Origin: Streptomyces fragilis
GTDB taxonomy: Bacteria > Actinomycetota > Actinomycetes > Streptomycetales > Streptomycetaceae
DNA length: 64,000 bases
NCBI RefSeq assembly: GCF_003112515.1
Contig: NZ_BEVZ01000008.1
Coordinates: forward strand, 124,001 to 188,000
Direction of reading: 5' to 3'
Made by a program: the position numbers and the translations under genes. The notes under the pieces were generated by a model. That model was not told where the DNA came from and made no database searches. It worked only from the letters and a program-made list of their open reading frames with translations. This document shows positions 29,351 to 37,421 of the stretch, in pieces (within the stretch, counting starts at the first letter, position 1; each line of letters starts with the position of its first letter).

Positions 29351-29364
29351 TTAGATTGGTGCTC

Positions 29365-30702
29365 ATGACACAGGCTTCCGCGACCGGCCTCCCGAGCCGA
29401 CGCCGACACGATCGCGAGATCATCGCGCTGGCGCTCCCGGCCTTCGGCGCCCTGGTGGCCGAACCTCTTTTCATCCTCGCGGACAGCGCCATCGTCGGAC
29501 ACCTCGGCACCGCCCAACTGGCCGGGCTGGGCGTGGCCTCGGCACTGCTGACCACGGCGGTCAGCATCTTCGTCTTCCTGGCCTACGCCACCACGGCCGC
29601 GGTGGCCCGGCGAGTCGGCGCCGGTGAACTCGGCGCCGCCATACGCCAGGGCATGGACGGCATCTGGCTGGCGATCCTGCTGGGCTGCGCGGTGATCGTC
29701 GCGGTACTGCCCACCGCTCCGGCGCTGATCGACCTGTTCGGGGCCTCGGACACCGCCGCCCCCTACGCGGTGACGTACTTGCGCATCTCCTCGCTCGGCA
29801 TCCCCCCGATGCTGATCGTCCTGGCGGCGACCGGCGTCCTACGGGGACTTCAGGACACCAAGACCCCTCTTCGCGTCGCCGTCGCCGGCTTCGTGGCCAA
29901 CGCGGTCCTCAACGTCCTGCTGGTCTACGGCCTCGACCTCGGGATCGCCGGCTCCGCATGGGGCACGGTGATCGCCCAGTGCGGCATGGCGGCCGTCTAC
30001 CTGGTGGTGGTCGTGCGCGGAGCCCGTCGCCACGGAGCGTCGCTCCGCCCGGACGCCGCGGGCATCCGCGCATCGGCACAGGCCGGTGTCCCGCTGCTGG
30101 TCCGGACACTCTCCCTCCGCGCCATCCTGATGATCGCCACCGCGGTCGCCGCCCGGCTGGGCGACGCGGACGTGGCCGCCCACCAGATCGTCCTGTCCCT
30201 GTGGAGCTTGTTGGCCTTCGCCCTCGACGCCATCGCGATCGCCGGACAGGCCATCATCGGACGCTACCTCGGGGCCGGTGACACCGACGGAGCCCGGGCA
30301 GCCTGCCGCCGCATGGTCGAGTGGGGGATCGCCGTCGGCATCGCCTTGGGCCTGCTGGTGGTGCTGGCTCGGCCCCTGCTGCTGCCCATGTTCACGGGCG
30401 ACACCGCGGTGTGGCACGCGGCGCTTCCCGCCCTTCTCGTCGTCGCGGTGTCGCAGCCGCTGAGCGGGGTCGTCTTCGTGCTCGACGGTGTCCTGATGGG
30501 CGCGGGAGACGGCCCGTACCTGGCCTGGGCCATGATCCTGACGCTCGCTGTCTTCACGCCCGTCGCGCTGCTGGTGCCCTCCGTCGGAGGAGGTCTCACC
30601 GCACTCTGGGGCGCCATGACGCTGATGATGACGGTGCGCATGGCGACGCTGTGGTGGCGCGCGCGGTCCGGCCACTGGCTCGTGACCGGGGCCGTCCGCT
30701 GA
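29365..30702 (+). CDS. MATE family efflux transporter
   Basis: 445-aa multidrug and toxin extrusion-type exporter with about 12 hydrophobic helices. The N-terminal block REIIALALPAFGALVAEPLFILADSAIVGHLG is typical of DinF-like MATE proteins, as is AVAARLGDADVAAHQIVLSLWS in the second half. Such proteins exchange Na+ or H+ for cationic drugs or metabolites; the substrate is unknown. ATG at 29365 is used; a TTG 9 bp upstream is possible, and no clear Shine-Dalgarno is seen. Divergent from dnaB. Confidence 0.9.
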   Translation: MTQASATGLPSRRRHDREIIALALPAFGALVAEPLFILADSAIVGHLGTAQLAGLGVASALLTTAVSIFVFLAYATTAAVARRVGAGELGAAIRQGMDGIWLAILLGCAVIVAVLPTAPALIDLFGASDTAAPYAVTYLRISSLGIPPMLIVLAATGVLRGLQDTKTPLRVAVAGFVANAVLNVLLVYGLDLGIAGSAWGTVIAQCGMAAVYLVVVVRGARRHGASLRPDAAGIRASAQAGVPLLVRTLSLRAILMIATAVAARLGDADVAAHQIVLSLWSLLAFALDAIAIAGQAIIGRYLGAGDTDGARAACRRMVEWGIAVGIALGLLVVLARPLLLPMFTGDTAVWHAALPALLVVAVSQPLSGVVFVLDGVLMGAGDGPYLAWAMILTLAVFTPVALLVPSVGGGLTALWGAMTLMMTVRMATLWWRARSGHWLVTGAVR

Positions 30703-30739
30703 CGGACGGAACCTCCACGCCGACTCTGCCGCACGGACG

Positions 30740-30753
30740 GTTTCACGTGAAAC
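30740..30753. promoter_or_regulatory. parS site downstream of the MATE gene
   Basis: Perfect GTTTCACGTGAAAC in the gap between convergent MATE and rplI genes, 37 bp after the MATE stop. Confidence 0.93.
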
Positions 30754-30798
30754 ACGGCGCACGGGACGGACCGGACAGCCAAAGAAGGCGGACAGCCA

Positions 30799-30831
30799 AG
30801 AAGGGCCGCACCCAGAGGGTGCGGCCCTTCT
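30799..30831 (-). terminator. Terminator of the rpsF-ssb-rpsR-rplI operon
   Basis: 15-bp perfect stem (AGAAGGGCCGCACCC with its complement) and an AGA loop, in the gap between convergent genes; probably works in both directions. Confidence 0.88.
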
Positions 30832-30841
30832 CAGTGATGCC

Positions 30842-30892
30842 GAGCCGAAGGCTCAGACCCGAGCCGAAGGCTCAGACCCGAGCCGAAGCTCA
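30842..30892. repeat. 19-bp tandem repeat at the rplI stop codon
   Basis: GAGCCGAAGGCTCAGACCC occurs twice and then partially (with a deleted G), the third copy running into the rplI stop codon. Each unit contains the small palindrome GAGCC-GAA-GGCTC. It lies between the rplI coding end and the terminator. Confidence 0.8.
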
Positions 30893-31336
30893 GGCAGAGA
30901 CGACCTCGACGCTGACCTTCGCGGCAACCTCGGGGTGCAGACGCACCGAGGTCTCGTGCGAGCCGAGGGTCTTGATCGGGGCGCCCAGCTCGATGCGGCG
31001 CTTGTCGACCTCGGGGCCACCGGAAGCCTTGATCGCGGACGCGATGTCGGCCGGGGTGACGGAGCCGAAGAGACGACCGGCGTCGCCGGAGCGAACGGCC
31101 AGACGGACCTTGGTGCCCTCGAGCTGCGCCTTGATGGCGTTGGCCTGCTCGATGGTCTGGATCTCGTGGATCTTGCGGGCGCGGCGGATCTGCGCCACGT
31201 CCTTCTCGCCACCCTTGGTCCAGCGGATCGCGAAGTTCCGCGGGATCAGGTAGTTGCGAGCGTAGCCGTCCTTGACGTCGACGACGTCGCCGGCAGCGCC
31301 GAGGCCGGAGACCTCGTGGGTGAGGATGATCTTCAT
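30890..31336 (-). CDS. rplI: 50S ribosomal protein L9
   Basis: 148-aa L9, which binds 23S rRNA and helps maintain the reading frame. The N-terminal RNA-binding domain MKIILTHEVSGLGAAGDVVDV and KDGYARNYLIPRNFA is clear, followed by the connecting helix and a C-terminal domain ending VEVVSA. Standard length. Last gene of the rpsF-ssb-rpsR-rplI operon, 18 bp after rpsR, with the terminator 60 bp downstream. Confidence 0.98.
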   Translation of the reverse strand: MKIILTHEVSGLGAAGDVVDVKDGYARNYLIPRNFAIRWTKGGEKDVAQIRRARKIHEIQTIEQANAIKAQLEGTKVRLAVRSGDAGRLFGSVTPADIASAIKASGGPEVDKRRIELGAPIKTLGSHETSVRLHPEVAAKVSVEVVSA

Positions 31337-31354
31337 TTTTCGGTCACCCTTCCC

Positions 31355-31591
31355 TTATCGCGCGGTGGACGTGTAGGGCAGCAGCGCCATCTCACGGCTG
31401 TTCTTCACGGCCGTGGCGACGTCACGCTGGTGCTGCGTGCAGTTGCCGGTCACGCGGCGGGCACGGATCTTGCCGCGGTCGGAAATGAACTTCCGCAGCA
31501 TGTTCGTGTCCTTGTAGTCCACGTACTGGACCTTGTCCTTGCAGAACGCGCAGACCTTCTTCTTCGGCTTGCGCACAGGCGGCTTCGCCAT
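31355..31591 (-). CDS. rpsR: 30S ribosomal protein S18 (zinc-type)
   Basis: 78-aa S18 with RKFISDRGKIRARRVTGNCTQHQRDVATAVKNSREMALLPY. It keeps Cys residues in CAFCKDK and a third in GNCTQH, so it is the C+ (zinc-binding) form; streptomycetes often carry a zinc-free paralogue elsewhere, induced on zinc starvation. Third gene of the operon with rpsF, ssb and rplI; 45 bp after ssb. Confidence 0.98.
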   Translation of the reverse strand: MAKPPVRKPKKKVCAFCKDKVQYVDYKDTNMLRKFISDRGKIRARRVTGNCTQHQRDVATAVKNSREMALLPYTSTAR

Positions 31592-31636
31592 GGTGATTCT
31601 CCTGTGTGATCAAGAAGTGTGGGTGACGAGTCCGCC

Positions 31637-32227
31637 CTAGAAGGGGGGCTCGTCCGAGTAGCCACCGCCGGAACCGCCCTGGTTGCCGCCCCAGCCGCCG
31701 CCGCCCTGGCCACCGGCGGGAGCACCGCCGGACGCCCACGGGTCGGCAGGCTGGGAGCCGCCACCCTGCTGACCGCCGCCGGGGCCTCCGCCCCAGCCGC
31801 CGCCACCCTGGCCGCCACCGCCGCCGTAACCGCCCTGGCCGCCGCGGGCACCGCCGCCGCCTCCGGCGGCCTTGGTGACCTTGGCAGTGGCGCTGCGCAG
31901 GCTGGGGCCGACTTCCTCGACGTCCAGCTCGTAGACCGTCCGCCTGACGCCCTGGTTGTCGTCGTAGGACCGCTGCTTGAGGCGGCCCTGGACGATCACG
32001 CGCATGCCCTTCGTGAGGGACTCCGCGACGTGCTCCGCCGTCTGCCGCCAGACCGAGCAGCTCAGGAACAGGCTCTCGCCGTCCTTCCACTCGTTGGTCT
32101 GCCGGTCGAAGGTGCGGGGGGTGGACGCGACTCGGAAGTTCGCGACCGGCGCACCAGACGCGGTGAAGCGCAGCTCGGGGTCGTCGACGAGATTGCCGAC
32201 GACCGTGATGACGGTCTCGCCTGCCAT
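31637..32227 (-). CDS. ssb: Single-stranded DNA-binding protein
   Basis: 196-aa SSB. The N-terminal OB fold (MAGETVITVVGNLVDDPELRF, VWRQTAEHVAESL, VQGRLKQRSYDD) spans about residues 1-115. It is followed by an ~75-residue linker made almost wholly of Gly with Gln, Trp and Pro, and the acidic tip DEPPF that recruits replication and repair partners. Operon partners rpsF and rpsR are the usual ones. This is the main, essential SSB in Streptomyces; a second paralogue is usually found elsewhere. Confidence 0.98.
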   Translation of the reverse strand: MAGETVITVVGNLVDDPELRFTASGAPVANFRVASTPRTFDRQTNEWKDGESLFLSCSVWRQTAEHVAESLTKGMRVIVQGRLKQRSYDDNQGVRRTVYELDVEEVGPSLRSATAKVTKAAGGGGGARGGQGGYGGGGGQGGGGWGGGPGGGQQGGGSQPADPWASGGAPAGGQGGGGWGGNQGGSGGGYSDEPPF

Positions 32228-32304
32228 GGGGGAACCTCTCAGCGGGTTAGCTGCTGGTTGCTGGTGGTGCTACTCGATTCCCGGGATCGACCGAGCCGGC
32301 AGGC

Positions 32305-32595
32305 TCAGTGCATCTCGGGACGGAGGACCTTGGTCCGGAGGACCGACTCGTTCAGGTTCATCTGGCGGTCGAGCTCCTTGACGACCGCAGGCTCGGCCTG
32401 CAGGTCGATGACCGAGTAGATGCCCTCGGGCTTCTTCTTGATCTCGTACGCGAGACGACGACGGCCCCAGGTGTCGACCTTCTCGACCTTTCCGTTGCCC
32501 TCACGGACGACGGAGAGGAAGTTCTCGATCAGGGGGGCGACAGCGCGCTCCTCCAGATCGGGGTCGAGGATGACCATCACCTCGTAGTGACGCAT
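32305..32595 (-). CDS. rpsF: 30S ribosomal protein S6
   Basis: 96-aa S6, which binds 16S rRNA as a heterodimer with S18. MRHYEVMVILDPDLEERAVAP and KVEKVDTWGRRRLAYEI are diagnostic. ATG at 32595 with a strong AAAGGAGGTGGG 7 nt upstream. First gene of the operon; the promoter lies in the 266-bp gap shared with a divergent small membrane protein gene. Confidence 0.98.
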   Translation of the reverse strand: MRHYEVMVILDPDLEERAVAPLIENFLSVVREGNGKVEKVDTWGRRRLAYEIKKKPEGIYSVIDLQAEPAVVKELDRQMNLNESVLRTKVLRPEMH

Positions 32596-32861
32596 GTGGA
32601 ACCCACCTCCTTTGGACTCAGCGGCCACGGTCGATCCGTGGCAGGAGGGTTGTATGCGTGGTGTTACGTGAGCAACGGTATCGGGCCCCACTGACAGTCG
32701 GGATGGATGCCTTCCTGACCTGACGTGGGCAGACACCGGTGCAGACGGTACAGACTACCCGCACACCGGCTTCCGGCTGAAATCCGTGCGCGAATGGCGT
32801 CGATCCCGTACATATCGGGTACTCGCCGTCTAGGATGCGCCGCTTCCGTCGGGAGGTGCTC

Positions 32862-33188
32862 ATGGCACAGACAACGCGTTCGCAGCCGCGGCCCACCATT
32901 CACGGGTCCCTCTTCGCCACCGATCACAGGCCCCACCCCAAGGTGAACGCCCTGCTCGGCATCACCCTGGTGCTCGGTGTGGTGGCCCTGGCGACCGCCG
33001 GGTTCCACCATCTGCACCTGCTCACCTCATGGGCGGGACTGATCGGCATCATCACGGGCGGAGCCGGCCAGTTCATCTCGGCGACCACCCGGGAGCGGTT
33101 CGGGCTGATCGTCGGCATCGGCGCCTGCGCCCTCGGACTGCTCCTGGGCATGTCCCACGGAGGCCTCTTCGGCGGGATCGGTTCGTAG
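32862..33188 (+). CDS. Small three-helix membrane protein
   Basis: I do not recognise a named family. 108 aa, with a soluble ~27-residue N terminus, helices at about 29-50 (LLGITLVLGVVALATAGFH), 53-72 (LTSWAGLIGIITGGAGQFI) and 80-100 (FGLIVGIGACALGLLLGMS), and a Gly-rich end. ATG at 32862 is fixed by GGGAGG 5 nt upstream. It sits between the ribosomal operon and femX, 209 bp before femX, an arrangement I believe is conserved in streptomycetes. Confidence 0.8.
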   Translation: MAQTTRSQPRPTIHGSLFATDHRPHPKVNALLGITLVLGVVALATAGFHHLHLLTSWAGLIGIITGGAGQFISATTRERFGLIVGIGACALGLLLGMSHGGLFGGIGS

Positions 33189-33397
33189 GGCCGTCGGACC
33201 GGCCCCAGGTTGCCCCGCCGTTCCCCCGTCCGTCCTCCGCCCGTCCCGTCCGCCCCGGTCCGCGCCGGCTCAGCCGGCCCCCGGACCGGGGCGGACCGCG
33301 TACGTGTCCGTCAGTACGTTCGGCTGGCACAGTAGGCTTCGGCGCGAGAGCCGGAGCCCCTACATGTGGGGACACGCCAGCCCGAGGAGCGCCCCGA

Positions 33398-34519
33398 ATG
33401 AGCCTGACCCTGAGGACGATCAGCCGAGAACAGCATCTGGCATACATCCAGAGTCTGCCCTCGGCGAGCCACATGCAGGTACCGGCGTGGGCGGATGTGA
33501 AGGCCGAGTGGCGCTCGGAGAACCTCGGCTGGTTCGACGACCGCACCGGAGAGCTGGTCGGCGCCGGTCTGGTCCTGTACCGGCAGCTCCCCAAGATCAA
33601 GCGCTACCTGGCCTACCTGCCCGAAGGCCCGGTCATCAACTGGTTCGCCCCCAACCTGACCGACTGGCTGGAGCCCATGCTGGCCCACCTGAAGGCCCAG
33701 GGCGCCTTCTCGGTGAAGATGGGCCCGCCGGTGATCATCCGCCGTTGGGAAGCCCCTTCCATCAAGAAGGGCATCCAGGACACCGAGGTGAAGCGGCTGC
33801 GGGACATCGAGCCCGACTTCATCGAGCCGCGCGCCTTCGAGGTCGCCGACAAGCTGCGTCGCATGGGCTGGCAGCAGGGCGAGGACGGCGGCGCCGGCTT
33901 CGGTGACGTGCAGCCCCGGTACGTCTATCAGGTGCCGCTCGAGAACCGGTCCCTGGAGGACGTGCACAAGAACTTCAACCAGCTCTGGCGCCGCAACATC
34001 AAGAAGGCCGAGAAGGCCGGCGTGGAGGTCGTGCAGGGCGGCTACGAGGACCTGGAGGAGTGGCAGCGGCTCTACGAGATCACCGCCGTCCGCGACCACT
34101 TCCGGCCGCGTCCGCTCTCCTACTTCCAGCGCATGTGGACGGCGCTCAACGCCGAGGACCCCAACCGCATGCGGCTGTACTTCGCCCGCAAGGACGGGGT
34201 GAACCTCTCCGCGGCGACCATGCTGATCGTCGGCGGGCACGTCTGGTACTCCTACGGCGCCTCGGACAACATCGGCCGTGAGTTCCGCCCCTCCAACGCC
34301 ATGCAGTGGCGGATGCTCCGGGACGCCTACGCCCTGGGCGCCACCGTCTACGACCTGCGGGGCATCTCCGACTCGCTCGACGAGACGGACCACCTCTTCG
34401 GCCTCATCCAGTTCAAGGTGGGCACCGGCGGCCAAGCGGCGGAGTACCTGGGCGAGTGGGACTTCCCGCTCAACAAGCTGCTCCACAAGGCTCTCGACAT
34501 CTACATGTCGCGCCGCTGA
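33398..34519 (+). CDS. femX: FemX-type peptidoglycan branching aminoacyltransferase
   Basis: 373-aa FemABX protein. Members use aminoacyl-tRNA to attach amino acids to the stem-peptide lysine or diaminopimelate of cell-wall precursors; in Streptomyces FemX adds the single glycine bridge to the LL-DAP residue. Two GNAT-like domains are visible: N-terminal MQVPAWADVKAEW with PEGPVINW, and C-terminal FNQLWRRNIKKAEKAGVEV, YFARKDGVNLSAATMLIV and YDLRGISDSLDETDHLFGLIQFKVGTG. The position next to the small membrane protein gene and the racemase-like gene matches the S. coelicolor femX locus. ATG at 33398. It is soluble. Essentiality is expected from the S. coelicolor work. Confidence 0.92.
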   Translation: MSLTLRTISREQHLAYIQSLPSASHMQVPAWADVKAEWRSENLGWFDDRTGELVGAGLVLYRQLPKIKRYLAYLPEGPVINWFAPNLTDWLEPMLAHLKAQGAFSVKMGPPVIIRRWEAPSIKKGIQDTEVKRLRDIEPDFIEPRAFEVADKLRRMGWQQGEDGGAGFGDVQPRYVYQVPLENRSLEDVHKNFNQLWRRNIKKAEKAGVEVVQGGYEDLEEWQRLYEITAVRDHFRPRPLSYFQRMWTALNAEDPNRMRLYFARKDGVNLSAATMLIVGGHVWYSYGASDNIGREFRPSNAMQWRMLRDAYALGATVYDLRGISDSLDETDHLFGLIQFKVGTGGQAAEYLGEWDFPLNKLLHKALDIYMSRR

Positions 34520-34619
34520 CCTCCGCGGTGTTTGCTTCCATAGTCAGCTGAGGCCGCCGCGTGCGGCCCCGACGCTCCACACCTTCATCCGAAGCCACGA
34601 GAAAGGGTCCGGACCGGCC

Positions 34620-35651
34620 ATGGCGCTCACGCTGTACGTCGACACCGCGCGCTGGCGGGCACACCACAAGCACGTGCAGGATTCGTTCCCCGGCCTCGTC
34701 CCGGTCTGCAAGGGGAACGGTTACGGCTTCGGTCACGAGCGCCTGGCCGAGGAGGCGACCCGGCTGGGGTCCGACATCCTCGCCACCGGCACCACCTACG
34801 AGGCGGCCAAGCTCAAGGACTGGTTCGGCGGTGACCTGCTCGTCCTGACGCCCTTCCGGCGCGGCGAGGAGCCGGTCCCGCTGCCCGACCGGGTCATCCG
34901 GTCGGTCTCCTCGGTGGACGGGGTCTACGGCCTCGTGGGGGCGCGGGTGGTCATCGAGGTGATGTCCTCGATGAAGCGCCACGGCGTCAGCGAGGCGGAG
35001 CTCTCGCAGCTGCACGCCGCCATAGAGAACGTCCGGCTGGAGGGCTTCGCCCTCCACCTCCCCCTGGACCGCACCGACGGCTCGGATGCCGTCGAGGAGG
35101 TCATCGGGTGGATGGACCGCCTCCGGGCCGCCCGCCTGCCGCTGCACACCATGTTCGTCAGCCACCTCAAGGCGGACGAACTCGCCCGGCTGCAGCAGCA
35201 GTTCCCGCAGACGCGCTTCCGCGCGCGGATCGGGACCCGGCTGTGGCTCGGTGACCACGAGGCGACCGAGTACCGCGGTGCCGTCCTCGACGTCACGCGG
35301 GTCTCCAAGGGGGACCGGTTCGGCTACCGCCAGCAGAAGGCCGCCTCCGACGGCTACCTGGTGGTCGTGGCCGGTGGCACCTCGCACGGCGTCGGCCTGG
35401 AGGCGCCGAAGGCGCTGCACGGGGTGATGCCGCGGGCCAAGGGCGTGGCCCGGGCCGGCCTGGCGACGGTCAACCGCAACCTTTCGCCCTTCGTGTGGGC
35501 CGGCAAGCAGCGGTGGTTCGCCGAGCCGCCGCACATGCAGGTGTCCATCCTCTTCGTCCCGGCGGACGCCCCCGAGCCCACGGTGGGCGACGAGCTCGTC
35601 GCCCACCTGCGCCACACGACCACCCAGTTCGACCGCCTCGTGGACAACTGA
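34620..35651 (+). CDS. Alanine-racemase-like PLP protein
   Basis: 343-aa protein with the fold type III alanine racemase N-terminal barrel. VCKGNGYGFGHERLAEEA matches the PLP-lysine block of Alr (VVKANAYGHG), and IGTRLWLGD matches the start of the beta domain. The C-terminal domain is shorter than in normal Alr (about 370-390 aa), and the usual catalytic tyrosine block is hard to place. Its substrate is therefore uncertain. It follows femX by 100 bp and is followed, convergently, by the GT87 gene 16 bp away, so a role in peptide-bridge or cell-wall amino-acid supply is inferred. ATG at 34620. Confidence 0.8.
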   Translation: MALTLYVDTARWRAHHKHVQDSFPGLVPVCKGNGYGFGHERLAEEATRLGSDILATGTTYEAAKLKDWFGGDLLVLTPFRRGEEPVPLPDRVIRSVSSVDGVYGLVGARVVIEVMSSMKRHGVSEAELSQLHAAIENVRLEGFALHLPLDRTDGSDAVEEVIGWMDRLRAARLPLHTMFVSHLKADELARLQQQFPQTRFRARIGTRLWLGDHEATEYRGAVLDVTRVSKGDRFGYRQQKAASDGYLVVVAGGTSHGVGLEAPKALHGVMPRAKGVARAGLATVNRNLSPFVWAGKQRWFAEPPHMQVSILFVPADAPEPTVGDELVAHLRHTTTQFDRLVDN

Positions 35652-35667
35652 GCGGCCTACGGCGTCC

Positions 35668-37314
35668 TCAGTCCTCGTTCCGCCCCCCGGCGGCCTTCTC
35701 CTTCCGGAGAGGGCCGCCGCGGTACTTCCAGGGGTCCTCACCGTCCACGTCGCCCCAGGCGCCCGCGTCGCCGCGGGTGTCGTCCCCGTCGCCGGTGGCA
35801 CCGGGCTCGCCGGATCCCTCCGTGTCGTCGTGGCCCTCGGGTCCCTGCTCGTCCGACGGCCCCGATCGGCGGGGGAGGGCCACGACGTCGGGCGCCCCGT
35901 CCAGCACGCCGCCCGAGGGATCGTCGTCGCCCGACCGCCGCACCGGATCCGCCTTCGGGTGCAGGATGTCGCGGACGACCATGGCACAGAGAAAGAGCGT
36001 CCCCACCAGGTGGACGACGATCGCGAACTGGTACCCCTCCAGGGGGAGCCCTTTCGCCTTGTCGCCCCCGCTGGTGAACGCGAGGTACATCCAGATGCCC
36101 AGGTAGTACGTGACCTCGCAGGCCTGCCAGATCAGGAAGTCGCGCCACCGCGGGCGCGCCAGGGCGGCCAGGGGGACCAGCCAGAGCACGTACTGCGGCG
36201 AGTAGACCTTGTTGGTCAGGATGAACGCGGCGACGGCCAGGAAGGCCAGCTGGGCGAAACGCGGCCGCCGGGGCGCGGCCACGACCAGCGCCACCCCACC
36301 GGCGAGCGCCGCGACGGTCAGGACGAGGGCGATCGGGTTCACCACCGCCGGCGCGAGGTTCAGGTCGGTGCGCTGGTCCAGGATCAGCCAGAAGGAACCG
36401 AAGTCGACCGAGCGCTCCTGACTGAAGCGGTAGAACTTCGACCAGCCCTCGAAGGAGAGGACCATCACCGGCAGGTTCACCAGCAGCCAGGCTCCCGCCG
36501 CACCGGCGACCGCGACCCCGTACGCCCGGAGGCGTCCGGCGCGCCAGCACAGAGCCAGCAGCGGCACCAGCAGGAAGACCGGGTAGAGCTTCGCCGCGGT
36601 GGCCAGACCGAGCAGGACGCCGAACGCCAGCGGCCGGGACCGCGCCCACATCAGCATCGCCGCGGACGTCAGGGCGACCGCCAGGAGATCCCAGTTGATG
36701 GTGGCGGTCAGCGCGAAGGCCGGCGCCAGAGCCACCAGCAGGCCGTCCCAGGGCCGCCGGGCATGGGTACGGACGGTGCAGACGGCGATCACCGCGGCGC
36801 ACACCATCAGCATGCCGGCGTTGACCATCCAGTAGTTCTGCCCGAGGTCCTGGTAGCTGCCGCCGTCAGGGGTCAGCCAGGCGGCGACCTGCATGAAGAG
36901 GCCGGTGAGCACCGGATATTCGAGGTACTCCATGTCGCCGGGCAGCCGGTCGAAGTACGGGATCAGCCCTTCGGCGAAACCGCGTGCGTGGTACAGGTGC
37001 GGGATGTCGGAGTAACAGGCATGGGTGTACTGGGCCCCGGCGCCGAAGAACCAGCCTCCGTTGTAGCAGGGCGCCTTCTGGATCAGCCCCAGGGCGAAGA
37101 CCACCATCGCCACCAGCACCACGACGCGTACCGGCGACCACCAGGAGGCGCCGGTCAGCGCGTGCCGGCCCAGGGGACCGCCCAGGAAGGCGCTGCCCGA
37201 CGCGGCCACCGGGTCCTCGCGGGTCGGTGCCACGGGCTCCGTCGCGACCCGCGCCACGGTGGCTCCGGTCCCGGGCTCGGGAGTGCTCTCGTGCATCGTC
37301 TCTGCGCTCGGCAT
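35668..37314 (-). CDS. GT87-type polyprenol-dependent mannosyltransferase
   Basis: 548-aa integral membrane glycosyltransferase of the GT-C fold (GT87, PimE-like). About ten hydrophobic helices are visible. The first loop contains the expected acidic/His residues (YTHACYSDIPHLYHARGF, with YFDRLPGDMEYLEYPVLTGLF). KVYSPQYVLWLVPLAAL near the end is typical of the family. An acidic, Asp/Gly/Pro-rich cytoplasmic tail covers about the last 80 residues. It would add mannose or another sugar from a polyprenyl phosphate on the outer membrane face. ATG at 37314 is favoured over one 9 bp upstream by spacing to AGGA. Upstream lies the PBP gene on the same strand, with a parS between them. Confidence 0.85.
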   Translation of the reverse strand: MPSAETMHESTPEPGTGATVARVATEPVAPTREDPVAASGSAFLGGPLGRHALTGASWWSPVRVVVLVAMVVFALGLIQKAPCYNGGWFFGAGAQYTHACYSDIPHLYHARGFAEGLIPYFDRLPGDMEYLEYPVLTGLFMQVAAWLTPDGGSYQDLGQNYWMVNAGMLMVCAAVIAVCTVRTHARRPWDGLLVALAPAFALTATINWDLLAVALTSAAMLMWARSRPLAFGVLLGLATAAKLYPVFLLVPLLALCWRAGRLRAYGVAVAGAAGAWLLVNLPVMVLSFEGWSKFYRFSQERSVDFGSFWLILDQRTDLNLAPAVVNPIALVLTVAALAGGVALVVAAPRRPRFAQLAFLAVAAFILTNKVYSPQYVLWLVPLAALARPRWRDFLIWQACEVTYYLGIWMYLAFTSGGDKAKGLPLEGYQFAIVVHLVGTLFLCAMVVRDILHPKADPVRRSGDDDPSGGVLDGAPDVVALPRRSGPSDEQGPEGHDDTEGSGEPGATGDGDDTRGDAGAWGDVDGEDPWKYRGGPLRKEKAAGGRNED

Positions 37315-37384
37315 GGCGCACATCCTGCCGTACCCGCGCCGGAAAAGGGCGAGGGCCGCCGCACCCGCAGGTGCGGCGGCCCGT

Positions 37385-37398
37385 GTTTCACGTGAAAC
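37385..37398. promoter_or_regulatory. parS site between the PBP and GT87 genes
   Basis: Perfect GTTTCACGTGAAAC in the 107-bp gap, 24 bp after the PBP stop codon on the minus strand. Confidence 0.93.
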
Positions 37399-37421
37399 GG
37401 ACGTGACGCCCGATTCCGGCG

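Larger units (their letters stand above)
28894..29364. other. 471-bp divergent region between dnaB and MATE gene, with DnaA boxes
   Basis: No gene. It holds the dnaB ribosome site, DnaA boxes at 29088-29096 (TTATCCACA), 29123-29131 (TTGTCCACA, minus strand) and 29342-29350 (TCGTCCACA, minus strand), plus looser variants (29156-29164). It has an AT-richer patch AAGAAAAAATTC near 29237. The last box lies just before the MATE start. Confidence 0.75.

Noticed and set aside
28894..29517. Upstream in-frame extension of dnaB
   Set aside because: The extension has no ribosome site, does not resemble DnaB, and a strong GGGAGGAGG precedes the GTG at 28893.
35641..35650. CGTGGACAA, a one-mismatch DnaA box at the end of the racemase-like gene
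   Set aside because: Isolated, inside coding sequence and explained by codons for Val-Asp-Asn.
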